Positions 1 to 11,677 of a DNA stretch of 64,000 nt are shown piece after piece. How positions within the stretch are numbered: the first letter of the stretch is position 1; every line of letters starts with the position of its first letter. A model generated the notes under the pieces. That model was not told the DNA's origin. It did not search any database and was given only the letters and a program-made list of their open reading frames with translations. Where the stretch lies: assembly GCF_018446385.1 (NCBI RefSeq), contig NC_055987.1:85183418-85247417 (forward strand), given 5' to 3'. The DNA comes from Zingiber officinale. Taxonomy: Eukaryota; Streptophyta; Magnoliopsida; Zingiberales; Zingiberaceae. The position numbers and the translations under genes are program-made.

Positions 1-568
1 AATTTACTTGGTTCGGAGCATTGGTCGACTCCTACTCCAATGCATGTACTCGTCGAGTGCTTTCGTTGGACAATCATTAATAGTTCGTAAAAGATTTACA
101 AATTTGAGTACAAGAACTTTAGATAAGAAATACCGACAACAATAGAGAAAAGGAAAAAGAGCACGTTGTCGAAGAAGCTTTACAGCGTCGTAGGTGCACA
201 GCGCAGTAGAGTAGATGTCATTATTGCGTTTTGTTTCAGGACTCACCCTCCTCCGGGCACCCGGATCCCTTCTGGATGTCCGGACCGTGACATAGGCTCA
301 GCCAATCAGCATGCTCCTCGTAACGACAAGATGACGTTTTACCTTCCGGGTGCCCGGATCCCTTCCGGGTGCCCGGATCCCTTCCGGGTGCCCGGACCAC
401 CTTTCTCTAGAATATCCTTCTCCTGCAAGAAAGAGTTAGTCCGAGGTAAAAAATAATAGTTTAAACTACCCTGCAAAATTGAAGTTAGCACTATAGAAGA
501 AGAGTAGTAATTAGATTCCATCTCACCGAGACTGGAATCTAGTCAAGATCTCAACTTAGAGTTCCGAA
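1..568 (-). mobile_element. Copia-type LTR remnant, distal part
   Basis: With 7605-7924 this forms one LTR read on the minus strand, starting at 7924 (TGTTGGTGCGG) and running off the left edge. It is the target of the Gypsy insertion at 569-7604: CCGAA stands at 564-568 and again at 7605-7609. I see no credible protein; the short open frames are chance. It holds the 19-bp palindromic repeat at 342-398 and a diverged copy near 251-285. The Copia (SIRE-like) assignment is an inference from resemblance to the LTR at 47116; the internal region of this element lies outside the window. Confidence 0.55.
342..398. repeat. 19-bp tandem repeat, three copies, palindromic
   Basis: Three consecutive 19-bp units start at 342, 361 and 380. 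Each contains CCGGGTGCCCGG, a near-perfect palindrome, followed in the first two by GGATCC. A related single copy with CCGGGCACCCGG lies near 251-263. The block sits in the presumed U3 half of the minus-strand LTR. Confidence 0.85.
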
Positions 569-804
569 TGTAACGACCCGCCTTCTACTGACTGAGCTGT
601 AAGACCGGGGGTTACATTATGCTAAACTATTTTGTGCGGAAAACTGAACTAATTAAAATCTCACTCTGCTAATGACTATTACAATCTGTAACTTATATTC
701 AAAATACCTTTTCATTGATGTACATATACTAAAGAATGGGATCTAAACTCCCCATATGGACAAGGAACTAAAATCAGAGGTTTCCAGCCGGAATCATGCT
801 TCCC

Positions 805-1112
805 CAATCGATTGAGGTCGAGGCTCAATCGATTGGAACGTGTCAATCGATTCACTGATCGATTCAATAACGTTCTGTACGCAGGAAGTTCTCCCAATCG
901 ATCGGCTGATCGATTGAGAAACCTCAATCGATCAGCTGAGCGATTCAGCAGCTCACTATACGCGGAAGTCGCGTTTCAATCGATCGGCTGATCAATCGAG
1001 GACTTCTCAATCGATCAGCTGATCGATTCCACTGCTCTCTGTTCGGGGGGAATTACTTCCCAATCGATAGGCTGATCGATTGAGGACTCTGCAATCGATC
1101 GGCTGATCGATT
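805..1112. repeat. AATCGAT hairpin cluster in LTR
   Basis: An irregular array of self-complementary units, best formed as AATCGATCGGCTGATCGATT: 8-bp arms around a 4-nt loop. Perfect or near copies begin near 898, 924, 978, 1008, 1062 and 1092; single AATCGATT words precede them. Spacers between units are unrelated to one another. In element orientation the cluster is near the 3' end of the LTR. Confidence 0.85.
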
Positions 1113-1990
1113 AGGTTTCTGATTTCACTGAAATCCCACACGAACTCATACAGAACATTTCAGAATTCAACTAAAACATAAAACAATACCACTAGGCATG
1201 TTATTACTCATACCTTGCTATCTAATATCAAGACAATTAGCAGTCTAAGCATGGCATAATTCATAGTTTCACAATTCATGATACTTAACATCCCAAAAGT
1301 GTAGAAAAGCAACAACGTAAGAAAATACTAAGTTTTTAAATTTGCTAGTTCCCAAAATCTTTATTCTAGGTTCCTTCTCACACACATCTTATCGCATTGC
1401 CCTCCAGCCTCCGCTAATTCATCTTCCCTTTACCTTTATCTGCAGTATAAGGAAAAGGAAACTATAAGCTTGGGAGCTTAGTAAGAACCATCTACCTCAC
1501 AAAACATGCATTCGATGAAATCATGCTTTTAACAGATGCTATTTGAAATACATGCTGATGATCATACTGAAAATGCTAAAAAACATGGCATATGGACATG
1601 TAAGTCATGGCAATCAAATATTGAACATAAAACTAATTATTGTATCATCAAGGAAACTAAACCGATACATAAGCTAAGTCAAAACCTATGTTAGGTTAAT
1701 GCTGAAACTGAACTGTATTCACCTAACTGAGTTGTGAAGCTTTGAAAACTACTTTTATAATAGATAAAAATAATAATCATGCTGCTGATGGGTCCGGCAA
1801 CTGTACTTGCTATGTGCGCATCCCTAACTAGACCCGAGGTAGCTAGTCCCGAATCTAGTAGGGTTTACTAGGTTATCTAAACCTAGGGACGACTATGGGA
1901 GCCCAACCCAAGGACAACTGAGAGTCCAGTACAGTGCCACTGATAAAAGTAAAATACTGTTCATAACTGATTTGTCTTATCTTGCTCTTA

Positions 1991-2053
1991 CTAGGTTATC
2001 TGAACCTAGAGCTAGGTTATCTGAACCTAGAGCTAGGTTATCTGAACCTAGAG
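1991..2053. repeat. 21-bp tandem repeat, three copies
   Basis: Units begin at 1991, 2012 and 2033 and contain AGGTTATCTGAACCT, an inverted repeat with arms AGGTT and AACCT. A diverged unit occurs near 1869. The breakpoint that truncated the other LTR lies at the matching repeat near 6779, so the array may have been the recombination site. Confidence 0.85.
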
Positions 2054-2859
2054 ACGACTATAGGAGCCCACCCATTGGATCGTAGTCCCATATAAACTGA
2101 AGCAAGACTAAACATGCTATTTCAAATGCTTCTATAGCATTTAACTGAGCTATTAAAATGCCTACTGTAGCATTTAACTGTACTAGTCATTTTATCGAGC
2201 ACTTGGTATGCTCTAACTCTCCTCGAAATAATAATCATGCATATGGCTGAACTAAAAGCATAAGAATGCACGATTAACTACTTATACTGCAGGTGAGGTG
2301 TTACTTACTTCCTGCGCTAGGTTTCTTACAATTCTGATCGCTAGATTTCCGGAGAAGAAGATCTCTTCGGCGATCTTCTTGCGTCTACACCTTCTTCTCG
2401 CGGAGAGGAGCGTCCTCATATCGAAGTCGTCACCGGAAGGTGCTCCTATGACCCTAGGGATGGAACCCTAGGTTTTCTTGGGCTTGTGCGCCGAGAGGGT
2501 GAGGAAGAGAGAGGGCGGCGTCAGGTGAGGGTTTGAGGGAGAGTTGTCGATCCGAAATAATAAACTCCCACTTAAATTCTCTATTTATATTAAGTGATTA
2601 ATACAACCCAACTCGATCATAAATATAATTTCTCTCCTCTTCTTTCAGCACACCCCTACTGGGGCCCCCTGGTTTCTAAGGTCATCTATAAATCGTAGGG
2701 TCTAATAGGTCTCGGGTTCAATTCCCGCTTAGGCTATTTTACGTTTTAATTTAATTTTGCTACTTCTGATACTCCAAAAAATTCATAAAAATATTCTAAA
2801 ATTCCAGAAAAATAATAGAATATTTCTAAAATTTATTTGAGAAATTTTCGGGCGTTACA

Positions 2860-2873
2860 ATCCCCCATACCTT
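2860..2873 (-). other. Polypurine tract of the chromovirus
   Basis: On the minus strand, GGTATGGGGGAT directly abuts the 3' LTR start. This is the expected primer for plus-strand DNA synthesis and fixes the element's orientation. Confidence 0.75.
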
Positions 2874-2894
2874 ATAAAAAGTTCGTCCTCGAAC

Positions 2895-3287
2895 TTAAAA
2901 TAACTCTGGATACTTCTGTCTCATACTAGCATCTGTCTCCCAAGTTGCCTCTTCTGTTGTGTAATTTTGCCAAATGACTTTTACTAATGGTACCTCCTTG
3001 TTCCGCAATTTCTTAAGTGCTCGGTCTACTATCTGAATAGGCCAACTGTCATAGCTGAGGTCTTCGCGGACTTGCACCGACTGAGGCCCAATCACCTGGG
3101 TGGCATCTGGGATATGCTTCTTCAGTATAGAGACGTGAAATACGTTATGGATAGCTGACATCTCCTGGGGTAGCTCTAGCTCATATGCTACCTTGCCAAC
3201 TCTTCTGGTGATAAGGTATGGTCCCACATATCTGGGACTTAATTTGCCCTTCTTCCCAAAACCCATTACTCCCTTCATGGGAGCCAC
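2895..3287 (-). pseudogene. Integrase C-terminal tail and chromodomain
   Basis: A 130-residue open stretch. Its first half is the integrase C-terminal GPY-type module (KLSPRYVGPYLITRRVG, then HNVFHVSILKKH). The second half is chromodomain-like, with VKVIWQNYTTEEATWE and the end YPELF just before the polypurine tract. In chromoviruses this domain binds marked chromatin and steers integration. It is the last part of pol and was joined to the integrase frame upstream (3288-4214); that junction is broken by stops. Confidence 0.88.
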
Positions 3288-4307
3288 TCGAAGGAATACT
3301 GTATCCCCAACTGAAAACTCTAAGGGTCGGCGTCGTGTATCAGCATAGCTTTTCTGGCGGCTCTGAGCTGTCTCTATCCTCTAGCGGATCTGTTGTATGG
3401 CTGTTGTGGTATCTGCTACTAGATCTGTCTGAAGTTTTAGTTCTTTCTGTTCACCACTTTCATACCAACAGATTGGAGATCTACACCTCCGCCCATAGAG
3501 AGCCTCGTAGGGTGTCATACCGATAGTGGCCCGATAGCTATTGTTGTATGTAAATTCTGCTAAACACAGATATTTTCACCAACTTCCCTTGAAGTCTAGG
3601 GTACACGCTCGGAGCATATCTTCGAATACCTGATTTACCCGCTCCGTCTGACCATCTGTCTAAGGATGGAAAGTTGTGCTAAATTTTTACCTGGTGCCCA
3701 ATGCTGACTGTACACACTCCCAAAAGTGTGACGTGAATCTACTGTCTCTGTCTAAAATGATGCTCCGTGGGACTCCATGCAGTATGACAATCTCCTTGAG
3801 ATACAACTGAGCTAGTTGCTCCATGGAGTAGGATATCCTGATAGCTAAGAAGTGGGCTGATTTAGTCAACCTGTCGACTATTACCCAGATGGCATAAAAA
3901 CCATTCGTGGTTCTGGGTAGCCCCACTATGAAATCCATGAAAATATCCTCCCACTTCCATTCTGGAATCTGAATAGGCTGCAGAACTCCTCCTGGTCTCT
4001 GGTGTTCTGCCTTGACCCTCTGACAGGTTAGACAGGTACTGACATATCTAGCGAGGTCTCTTTTCATCCCAGGCCACCAAAAACATCTCTTTAGGTCTTG
4101 GTACATCTTGGTGGAACTAGGGTGCATCGCATAAGGAGTCCTATGAGCCTCGTCTAGGATCTTTCTCCGTAGTTCCTCCTGATCCGGAACGCACAGTCTG
4201 TCACCAAAATACAATACCCCACTATCAGATACTCTGAACTCTCCACTTTCTGATTCTGCTAACCCTTGCTTGATTTTCTGAATTTCAGGGTCCTGATCCT
4301 GAGTTGT
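3288..4307 (-). pseudogene. Integrase core, broken by stops
   Basis: The 3687-4214 stretch has an HHCC zinc-binding region (histidines in HRTPYAMH, then CLTCQ) and the start of the catalytic core (FMDFIVGLP, then [12 protein letters not shown] with the second aspartate). The frame stops at about 3661, where a glutamine CAG reads TAG, just before the region of the third acidic residue. Further stops lie near 3381 and 3566. Integrase would insert the cDNA into the genome; this copy cannot make it whole. Confidence 0.85.
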
Positions 4308-4727
4308 CTAGATGTCACCAAGCAGGGTAGATGCTAATGTCATAGTAGAGAGTTGCCCAACTATAAGTTCGAGACCGAAATCTGTAATCTCCTTTTGTAG
4401 GGATGGTGACATGGCTGCTAGGGATAGTAAGGTAGCACTGGACTTCCTGCTAAGTGCGTCTGCCACCTTATTGGCCTTTCCTGGGTGATAGAGGATGTCT
4501 ATGTCATAGTCTTTGACTAGCTCGAGCCATCTGCGCTGTCGCATATTCAGATCCTTCTGAGTGAAGAAGTACTTCAGACTCTGATGATCTGTATACACTT
4601 TGCACTGAGCTCCATACAAGTAATGTCTCCAAATTTTGAGGGCGAAGACGACTGCTGCATGTTCAAGGTCATGAGTAGGGTAGTTCCTTTCATAGTCCTT
4701 GAGTTGTCTGGAGGCATAGGCGATCAC
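4308..4727 (-). pseudogene. RNase H domain
   Basis: A 139-residue stretch typical of Ty3/Gypsy RNase [20 protein letters not shown], then [12 protein letters not shown], then [16 protein letters not shown]. It normally degrades the RNA strand during reverse transcription. A TAA near 4737 separates it from the reverse transcriptase in the same polyprotein. Confidence 0.88.
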
Positions 4728-5534
4728 CCTTCCATTTTACATCAGTACTGCTCCTAGTCCCAATTTAGAGGTATCACTGTAAATATCAAAGTTGTCTGTG
4801 TTTTCTAGCAGAGTCAGAATGGGAGCACTGGTCAATCTTCTTTTTAGCTCGATGAAGCTGTTCTCATAGTCCTCTGTCCACTAAAATTTTCTGTTCTTCC
4901 TGGTGAGAGCTATCAGTGGGGAGGCTATCCGGGAGAAATCCTCTACAAATTTTCTGTAATAGCCTGCTAATCCCAGAAAGCTTCTGATTTCGCTGGCGTT
5001 CTTAGGTCTTTTCCAGTTATTACTGGGGTCTATAATGATACCATCCTTGGAGATGATGTGACCCAGAAAGGATACCTGATCGAGACAGAATTCACATTTC
5101 GTGAACTTGGCGTACAGCTGGTTCTGCTGAAGGGGTTGTAGTACTATCTTCAGATGCTCTGCGTGTTCTTCCTGAGTTCCGGAATAGATAAGAATGTCAT
5201 CGATGAACATGATAACAAACTTATCTAAGTATTCTCTAAATACTCTGTTCATGAGGTCCATGAAAGTAGCTGGAGCATTCGTCACACCAAAGGGCATGAC
5301 TACGAACTCGTAATGTCCGTATCTGGTCCTGAAAGCTGTCTTGGGTATATCACATTCTTTAACTCTCACCTGGTGATATCCCAATCTGAGGTTTATTTTA
5401 GAGAACACTGCTGCTCCCTTTAGCTGATCAAACAGGTCATCTATCTTGGGAAGAGGATACATGTTCTTAATCGTGACTTGGTTTAGTGCCTGGTAGTCTA
5501 TACACAGGCGCATGCTCCCGTCCTTCTTCTTCAC
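4728..5534 (-). pseudogene. Reverse transcriptase domain
   Basis: The open stretch 4881-5534 contains fingers and palm of a Gypsy reverse transcriptase: [13 protein letters not shown], the catalytic FIDDILIYS and [10 protein letters not shown]. Key aspartates are present. A CAG to TAG change near 4872 splits it from the connection region. In the family it copies element RNA to DNA inside the particle. Confidence 0.9.
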
Positions 5535-6380
5535 GAACAGTACAGGCGCTCCCCATGGTGAGTGATTAGAGCGTATGAAACCCTTGTCGAGTAGCTCCAG
5601 TAGTTACTCCTGAAGTTCCTTCAGTTCCACTGGACTCATGCGGTAGGGTGCTTTAGAAATGAGATTTGTACCGGGGACGAGTTCTATCTCAAATTCAATC
5701 TCCCTGTCTAGTGCTAGACACGGTAACTCCTCAGGGAAGACTGCTGGGTAGTCACATACAACTCGGACCTCTTCTAGCTCTTGGTTCTTGTCTTGATTGG
5801 TATTGACTACATGTCCTAGGAACCCCGTACATCCTGAATCCAATAGATTCTGTGCTTTCAAAGCTGAGAGAAACTTCTTGGCTTTTCTCTTTGGTTCTCC
5901 GATGTACCCAAACTGTACTCCTGTTTCAGGTTGGAATACAACTTTCTATTTACGGCACTCTATGAAGGTACCGTACTTGATCAGAAAGTCCATTCCCAAG
6001 ATGACATCGTAGTCAGCCATATTTAGCACTATCAGATCACCAAAAAGTTCTCTGTCTGCTATAATGACTGGCACTGCTCGGAGCTAGTGCGTGGATGCCA
6101 TGATTTCTCCTGAATGTAATGTTGTCAAAAACTGACCACTAAGTGTATCTGGAGTTATTGCTAACTTTTCGGCGAATGCCCTGGATATATAAGAATGGGT
6201 TGCCCCAGTATCGAATAAGATAGTTGCACTTTGCTGTAAAATACTGATCTGACCTGTAACAACTGTTGAGGCATTCGCTACGTCCTCTCTGGTGAGTGAG
6301 TAGATCCTCGCGTTCGTCGTGGCTGAGGGGGCTTCTAGTTTGCCCTGGCTGATGTGTGGACCATCTAAAGCAGCCTGCAT
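5535..6380 (-). pseudogene. Aspartic protease and linker to RT
   Basis: ILFDTGATHSYIS at about 6196-6235 is the retropepsin active site (DTGA). Downstream come the usual FLGHVV and DREIEFEIELVPGT segments leading into RT. In-frame stops lie near 6084 and 5947 (both CAG to TAG) and near 5607 (TAA). The protease would mature the Gag-Pol polyprotein. Confidence 0.85.
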
Positions 6381-6780
6381 CTAGTGCAACTGGGCTGGTT
6401 TGTCTCCGTACTGAATCGGCTGCGGTGGGGGAAAACTGGTCTTGTTTGGGCATTGCTTAGTCATATGTCCTTCCTGGCCACGTTCGAAGCATCCTCGTGT
6501 GCCCTTGCGACAAACTCCGGGGTGGAATTTCCCACAAGTAGAACACTTGGGATAGCTAGGTTGTTTACTAGCTGGTCCTCCTTTTGGGTAACTCCCTGGT
6601 TTACGTTTGTTACTGGAGTTCCCTTTCCAGTTAGTACTGTGGCCCTGGTGTTTCTGAGTACCTGAGCCTCCTTGGCCTTTGGACTCTGAGAAGGTTTGCT
6701 TCTGATGCTTGATGTTGTTCTGGTAATGCTAGGTGATCAGAGCACTACTTACCAGTTCTTCAGTGGTTTGCGACCTATGA
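6381..6780 (-). pseudogene. 3' end of gag with zinc knuckles
   Basis: About 6445-6545 encodes two linked knuckles: CSTCGKFHPGVC, then CFERGQEGHMTKQC. In the second the usual second cysteine is arginine, so zinc binding is probably lost there. The rest of gag is missing: coding sequence runs straight into LTR sequence at about 6779. Confidence 0.8.
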
Positions 6781-7604
6781 ACCTAGAGCTAGATTATCTG
6801 AACCTAGAGGCGACTATGGGAGCCCACCCATTGGACCATATTCCCATATAAACTGAAGCAAGACTAAACATGCTATTTAAAATGCTTCTATAGCATTTAA
6901 CTGAGCTATTAAAATGCCTACTGTAGCATTTAACTGTACTAGTCATTTTATCGAGCACTTGGTGTGCTCTAACTCTTCTCGAAATAATAATCATGCATAT
7001 GGCTGAACTAAAAGCATAAAAATGCACGATTAACTACTTATACTGTAGGTGAGGGGTTACTTACTTCCTGCGCTAGGTTTCTTACAATTCTGATCGCTAG
7101 ATTTCCGGAGAAGAAGATCTCTTCGGCGATCTTCTTGCGTCTATACCTTCTTCTCGCGGTGAGGAGCATCCTCGTATCGAAGTCGTCACCGGAAGGTGCT
7201 CCTATGACCCTAGGGATGGAACCCTAGGTTTTCTAGGGCTTCTGCGCCGAGAGGGTGAGGAAGAGAGAGGGCGGCGTCGGGTGAGGGTTTGAGGGAGAGT
7301 TGTCAATCCGAAATAATAAACTCCCACTTAAATTCCCTATTTATATTAAGTGATTAATACAACCCAACTCGATCATAAATATAATTTCTCTGCTCTTCTT
7401 TCAGCACACCCCTGCTGGGGTCCCCTGGTTACTAAGGTCATCTATAAATCGTAAGGTCTAATAGGTCTCGGGTTTAATTCCCGCTTAGGCTATTTTATGT
7501 TTTTATTTAATTTTGCTACTTCTGATACTCCAAAAATACTATAAAAATATTTTAAAATAATAGAATATTTCTAAAATTTATTTGAGAAATTTTTGGACGT
7601 TACA
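6779..7604 (-). repeat. Truncated 5' LTR of the chromovirus
   Basis: It matches 2021-2859 of the other LTR and ends GGACGTTACA, followed by the CCGAA target duplication. The internal side is missing, together with the primer-binding site. The promoter part remains. Confidence 0.88.
7337..7346 (-). promoter_or_regulatory. TATA-like box of the 5' LTR
   Basis: Minus-strand ATATAAATAG, at the same place in both LTRs (2581-2590 in the other). It lies about 260 bp inside the U3 end, a normal place for an LTR promoter. No start site was measured. Confidence 0.45.
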
Positions 7605-7924
7605 CCGAAATGGTTCTAAGTTGGATCAACGCCAAAGTTTCCTACTCGGGAACGCGTCCTCACAGTCACTCTCCTCCAGTGACTTACCTTAACTCACCTG
7701 CCAGACGTCCGGTCAACCCATTGACCCATCTGGACTTCGTGCCAGCTATCATGTTAGTCCGTCGACCTAGCTAGACTTCATACTAGACATCCGGTCAGTC
7801 CGTCGACCAGTATGGACTTCTCCTACACACTTAGTTAAAGTGTTAGATCACAATGAAACTAACTTAATCTACTTTGTCATTCATCAAAATCTGGGTTAGA
7901 CCGTTAGTGCTAACCGCACCAACA
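7605..7924 (-). mobile_element. Copia-type LTR, U3 start (continues at 568)
   Basis: The proximal part of the minus-strand LTR described at 1-568. It begins at 7924 with TGTTGGTGCGG. It contains imperfect repeats of a motif with TCCGGTCA and GTCGAC, resembling the U3 repeats of the LTR at 13880. Confidence 0.5.
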
Positions 7925-8791
7925 AAATTTACACAAGAAACCAAGGAAAGAAGCTTCATTCAATAGATTTGATGGGAAAAGGGAGAAACATTAAAATGCA
8001 GATGCAAAGTAAGAAATAGTAAAGTTGCAACACAATAGTCGAGTCCATCCAGAGGGGGAAAAACAAAAAAAAAATCATCTTTTCGATGAGACTTGGCAAG
8101 GATGAACAAGTTAAAGCCAAAACGCAAAATCGATTGAAAAAATCGTAGCAACATACTCGGATCATTTAAAAATAGGTGGAAAAATCAATCCTTTGAAAAG
8201 AAAAGATTGGATAAAACCTAAAAAGCACTCAAACAAAGATTTGAACGTAGAATCATCACCTACATTATTCAAGACGAAAAATTGAACTGGCGGATCCAAA
8301 ATTAGTGCGAATACTTCCCAGCCCAACCTATTCCTTGTCTCCCTTGCTATCTCATTCCTCTAGATCTGATTGATTCCCTAGATCTGCTTCCTAGAGAGAG
8401 AACAAAATATGCTTCCTAAAGAGAGAACTGTGAAGATGAAATGGAGAAGACAAAGGCTTTGGGATCACATCGTGAAGATAAGGCTTTGGGATCACACTGG
8501 CGGAGGACTTTAGACGAAGGGTTGTGGTTTTGGGTGAATGCTTCTGGGTTAAGAGTTTTCGGCCGAAGTGTCGTGGTTTTAGGTGTATGATTTTTAGGAT
8601 TTGTGCACACGTCTCCCAATTTTTAGCACAAGTTTTGAGGGGGAAAACACAATAGGTTTGATTTCATTTATAATAGTTTATAACCATTGTCTTATTATTA
8701 CAATGACAATAATTTATACATCGTTGTTCCAAGTGTTGTAAAAATTTTCTCATTTACAATGGTTACAGTTAATTTAACCACTGCCCCAACT
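7925..8791. other. Unassigned sequence, possible DNA-transposon remnant
   Basis: I see no gene. 8470-8640 is GT-rich with short local repeats (GCTTTGGGATCACA twice). 8660-8791 has words such as CCATTGTC and ACAATGAC, related to the ACAACGG and CCGTTGTC words found after the solo LTR at 11760-11800. The two flanks may be one older DNA transposon split by that LTR. Confidence 0.3.
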
Positions 8792-8796
8792 ATTGC

Positions 8797-11672
8797 TGTC
8801 ACGCCCCGGAGAAGTACCTGTCCGAAGAAATTTCGACAGCATCTCCCCTGTACGGGTGACAATCTGAAACATTTCTACAGACACAATATACATCAGCCAC
8901 AGGCGGCTGGAATATACACACAACCACGCAGTTATATATGCAGCCTACTCGGCTGATACCACAAAAATACAACCATGCAGTTATATATAACTCTAACAGT
9001 CCACTCGGCCGTACCAAAACCCAACACAGCGAAAATCCAATAGACAACACATACAACTATAAACAAAGAATGCTAGCCGGCTAGGCTTACACCACACAAC
9101 AACACAACACTCCGGAAACAAAACTGGAACACAAAACCAAATACACATATCATAAACCAAGATAAAAATAAATAAAAATACGGAAACTAGTCTTCTAATG
9201 TGACGTGGGGACCGGCAGGTAGGATACTCCAAGCAACTCCATAACAACCCGGTACCTGAAAAAAATAGTGTCCACGGGGGTGAGTTCAACAACTCAGCGG
9301 GTAACAACTGATATGCATAATAAAGAAAATAACAACCAGCACTAATCATGCATACAATCTCCTGATACAAGAAGGATAAATGTAACTGAATAAAGCAGGA
9401 GAAAACTGTACTAACCAGAACCAAGGTATAAGTACAACAAGGTCGTCAGACCGAGAGTGTCATAAATCCTGTATGCATGTCAATCATATGCATCCATATA
9501 AATGCAACATATAAGTGCAGCAAACACAAGCAATAAATGCATCATGCATATGATGCAAATGTCATGGTCACCCCTGACGCCAGTCAGCCATCTCACACAC
9601 AATAGTGAGACCGAGTGGGTAGGACTGTGACAACCATGTACTCTGCCATCACTGCTCCTGATGAGTGACCGAGTGGACGGGATGTTGTCGGAGTACACCT
9701 ATCCTCCTACCCTAAATCATAAATGGGGGAGCTCAATGCTCTCATCTCCCGGTACACGATGACGGGGAGGAATCTCTGCCGGCTACCACGCTGCGTCACA
9801 TTACCTATGAGCGGACCAACGGAGCCAAACAGAGTCCAACCGCCTGTCGGCTACCACGCTGCTACACTAAACCAGCGGAGCCTGAGTCACCAGACCAACG
9901 GAGCCAAACAACATAACTGCCACACACCTGTCTGATATATCACTAACCCATGAGTGGTGGTGTGTACAGATACATGTAACTGGCGATGTGCTCGACAATA
10001 ATGGAGCAGACTATCGTACAACATGCAATCATGCGAGATGATGCATGACACTAAACATGGCAATATCCTGAATTGCATAGCAATATCCATATATAAATAT
10101 AAAATGTGTACCATAGGACAATGAATCAAATCAAAAGTACACAGATCAGATAAGGTATCAAAAATCCTAAGTCCTGAACATAATATATAACATGATTGTG
10201 TCACTACCTCTATAAGTATGTATAATCAGATAAGTACTAACATGATGTGCATAATAAATAAACAAACAAGCACGTAACAGATCGGATAGTGATCAACTGA
10301 AGCAAATGAGAAACACAATCATTGATATTTGTTAAAAACATTACTATGCATATCAAATGACATAAAGTCAAAGTACCCGCCTCCAATAGAAATGGTCCAA
10401 TCCGAAACAGATCCCTCGTCGAGATACTGTCTCGAATCAAAGTCCTGTAATACATAATATATAGATTTAGCTAATTACGTATAATTTAATTAGCTAAATC
10501 AAATCCTCCAACCTAGTTAGGATAATCATAATCGAATACGACTATTGATTAACCTCCTATTAAATCAACCTACTATAATTTGCATAACCAAACGAAATCT
10601 CAATTAGGGTTAGGAAACCCTAATTGCTTAACCTATTCATCTTACATACTCACCAAATCCGTGGTAGCTAATAGAACTCTAGACCGGGGAAGTCCACGGT
10701 CATAAGACGGTGGTCGCAGTTGAGTATGGCTATAGTTTAGTACTCCACTCAGCACTTGCCAGCCCGAAATCAGTAGAGCAGTAATGCTACTGATCGATCC
10801 TTCAACCCTCTGTAAATGGAGAACAACATCTGCTGATGATCTACGGTAGATATAGAACAAGAATAGATCACAAAAATCAAGATCTAAACCCTTACCTTGT
10901 TGTCACACTGCCGAATCACTACTGCTCTGAGGAGGAGGCAAGGTTCAGAGCTAGGGCACGACCTTTGCCCCTGGATGAAGCCCAACTCGTGTAGAGGTGG
11001 CTCCTTGGATCGGGAAGACCAGTACTCGTCGATAATGACCGAGGGCTAGGGCAGAGGGAAAGTGGTCCAAATCTAGGGCAAATTGAATAAATAGTGGTCG
11101 ACACTGCTCCGTTCGACCTCAGATAGTGGCGGCGCCCGGTGCGGCTCGGGAAGGAGGAGAACGAGATGTCGGCGCTAGGTCGAACCTGGTGGCCGGCACA
11201 GAGGAGGCGGCCGGCGGTATCGCGAACCCGGGAGGAGGAACTCGGCGGTCTGCGGCTCGAGAATAAGTGGCGGCGGCGCTGCTCCGAGCAGGAAGAAGAC
11301 GACCAGGAATTAGGGCACGCTGAGGTCTGTCGGGGGAGGAAAGAAGAAGGGAAGAGGAGAAGGAAACCGCCGGCGCTAGGAGGTTAGGGCACAGGGTGAG
11401 TTCGGCGAAGGAGAAGAGGAAAGGCACGCGGGGGAAAAATGAGGGAAACGACGGGGGAGAGGAGAAAAAGAAAATAAAATAAAAAAAAAAGGAAATGATT
11501 TAAAGAAAATAAATATTTCCGCGTTAAAACGGGGTAGTCTAAACAGGCTTTCCCGGGGCCCAATTTTCATCCCCGTAAACTCGTCCATACAGTTTCCGAA
11601 AAATTTCAGAAAAATTTCTAAAAATTTCGGAAAATTTCCTTATCATTATTTGTCATTTTTCGATATTTTACA
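8797..11672 (-). mobile_element. Solo Gypsy LTR (2876 bp)
   Basis: It begins TGTCACGCCCC and ends CGATATTTTACA, with a perfect duplication ATTGC on both sides (8792-8796, 11673-11677). Reversed, it begins TGTAAAATA and ends GGGGCGTGACA, like the LTRs at 36181 and 47850, so it is the same superfamily on the minus strand. There is no internal region, so it is the product of LTR-LTR recombination. The GC-rich part (11110-11460) matches the leader-like part of those LTRs; open frames in it are not genes. Confidence 0.9.
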
Positions 11673-11677
11673 ATTGC

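Larger units (their letters stand above)
569..2859 (-). repeat. 3' LTR of the chromovirus (2291 bp)
   Basis: It starts TGTAACGACC and ends GGCGTTACA. The stretch from about 2021 to 2859 is repeated at 6779-7604. It contains the AATCGAT hairpin cluster (805-1112), a 21-bp tandem repeat (1991-2053) and, on the minus strand, a TATA-like ATATAAATAG at 2581-2590. A tRNA-like B-box motif (GGGTTCAATTCCC) lies near 2714-2726 and also in the other LTR. Confidence 0.9.
569..7604 (-). mobile_element. Ty3/Gypsy chromovirus (Tekay/Del-like), internally deleted
   Basis: A minus-strand LTR retrotransposon with TGTAACG and CGTTACA at its outer ends and a perfect 5-bp target duplication CCGAA (564-568, 7605-7609). 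Reading right to left, the order is truncated 5' LTR, end of gag with zinc knuckles, protease, reverse transcriptase, RNase H, integrase, chromodomain, polypurine tract and full 3' LTR. That order with a C-terminal chromodomain places it in the chromoviruses. One deletion removed the first part of gag, the leader, the primer-binding site and about 1.4 kb of the 5' LTR. Frames are broken by several stops, so the copy cannot move by itself. Confidence 0.92.

Noticed and set aside
2700..2745. tRNA gene
   Set aside because: Only a B-box-like arm; no acceptor or anticodon stems could be folded.
11119..11427. Overlapping open frames on both strands
   Set aside because: GC-rich part of the solo LTR; no conserved motif, both strands open by composition.
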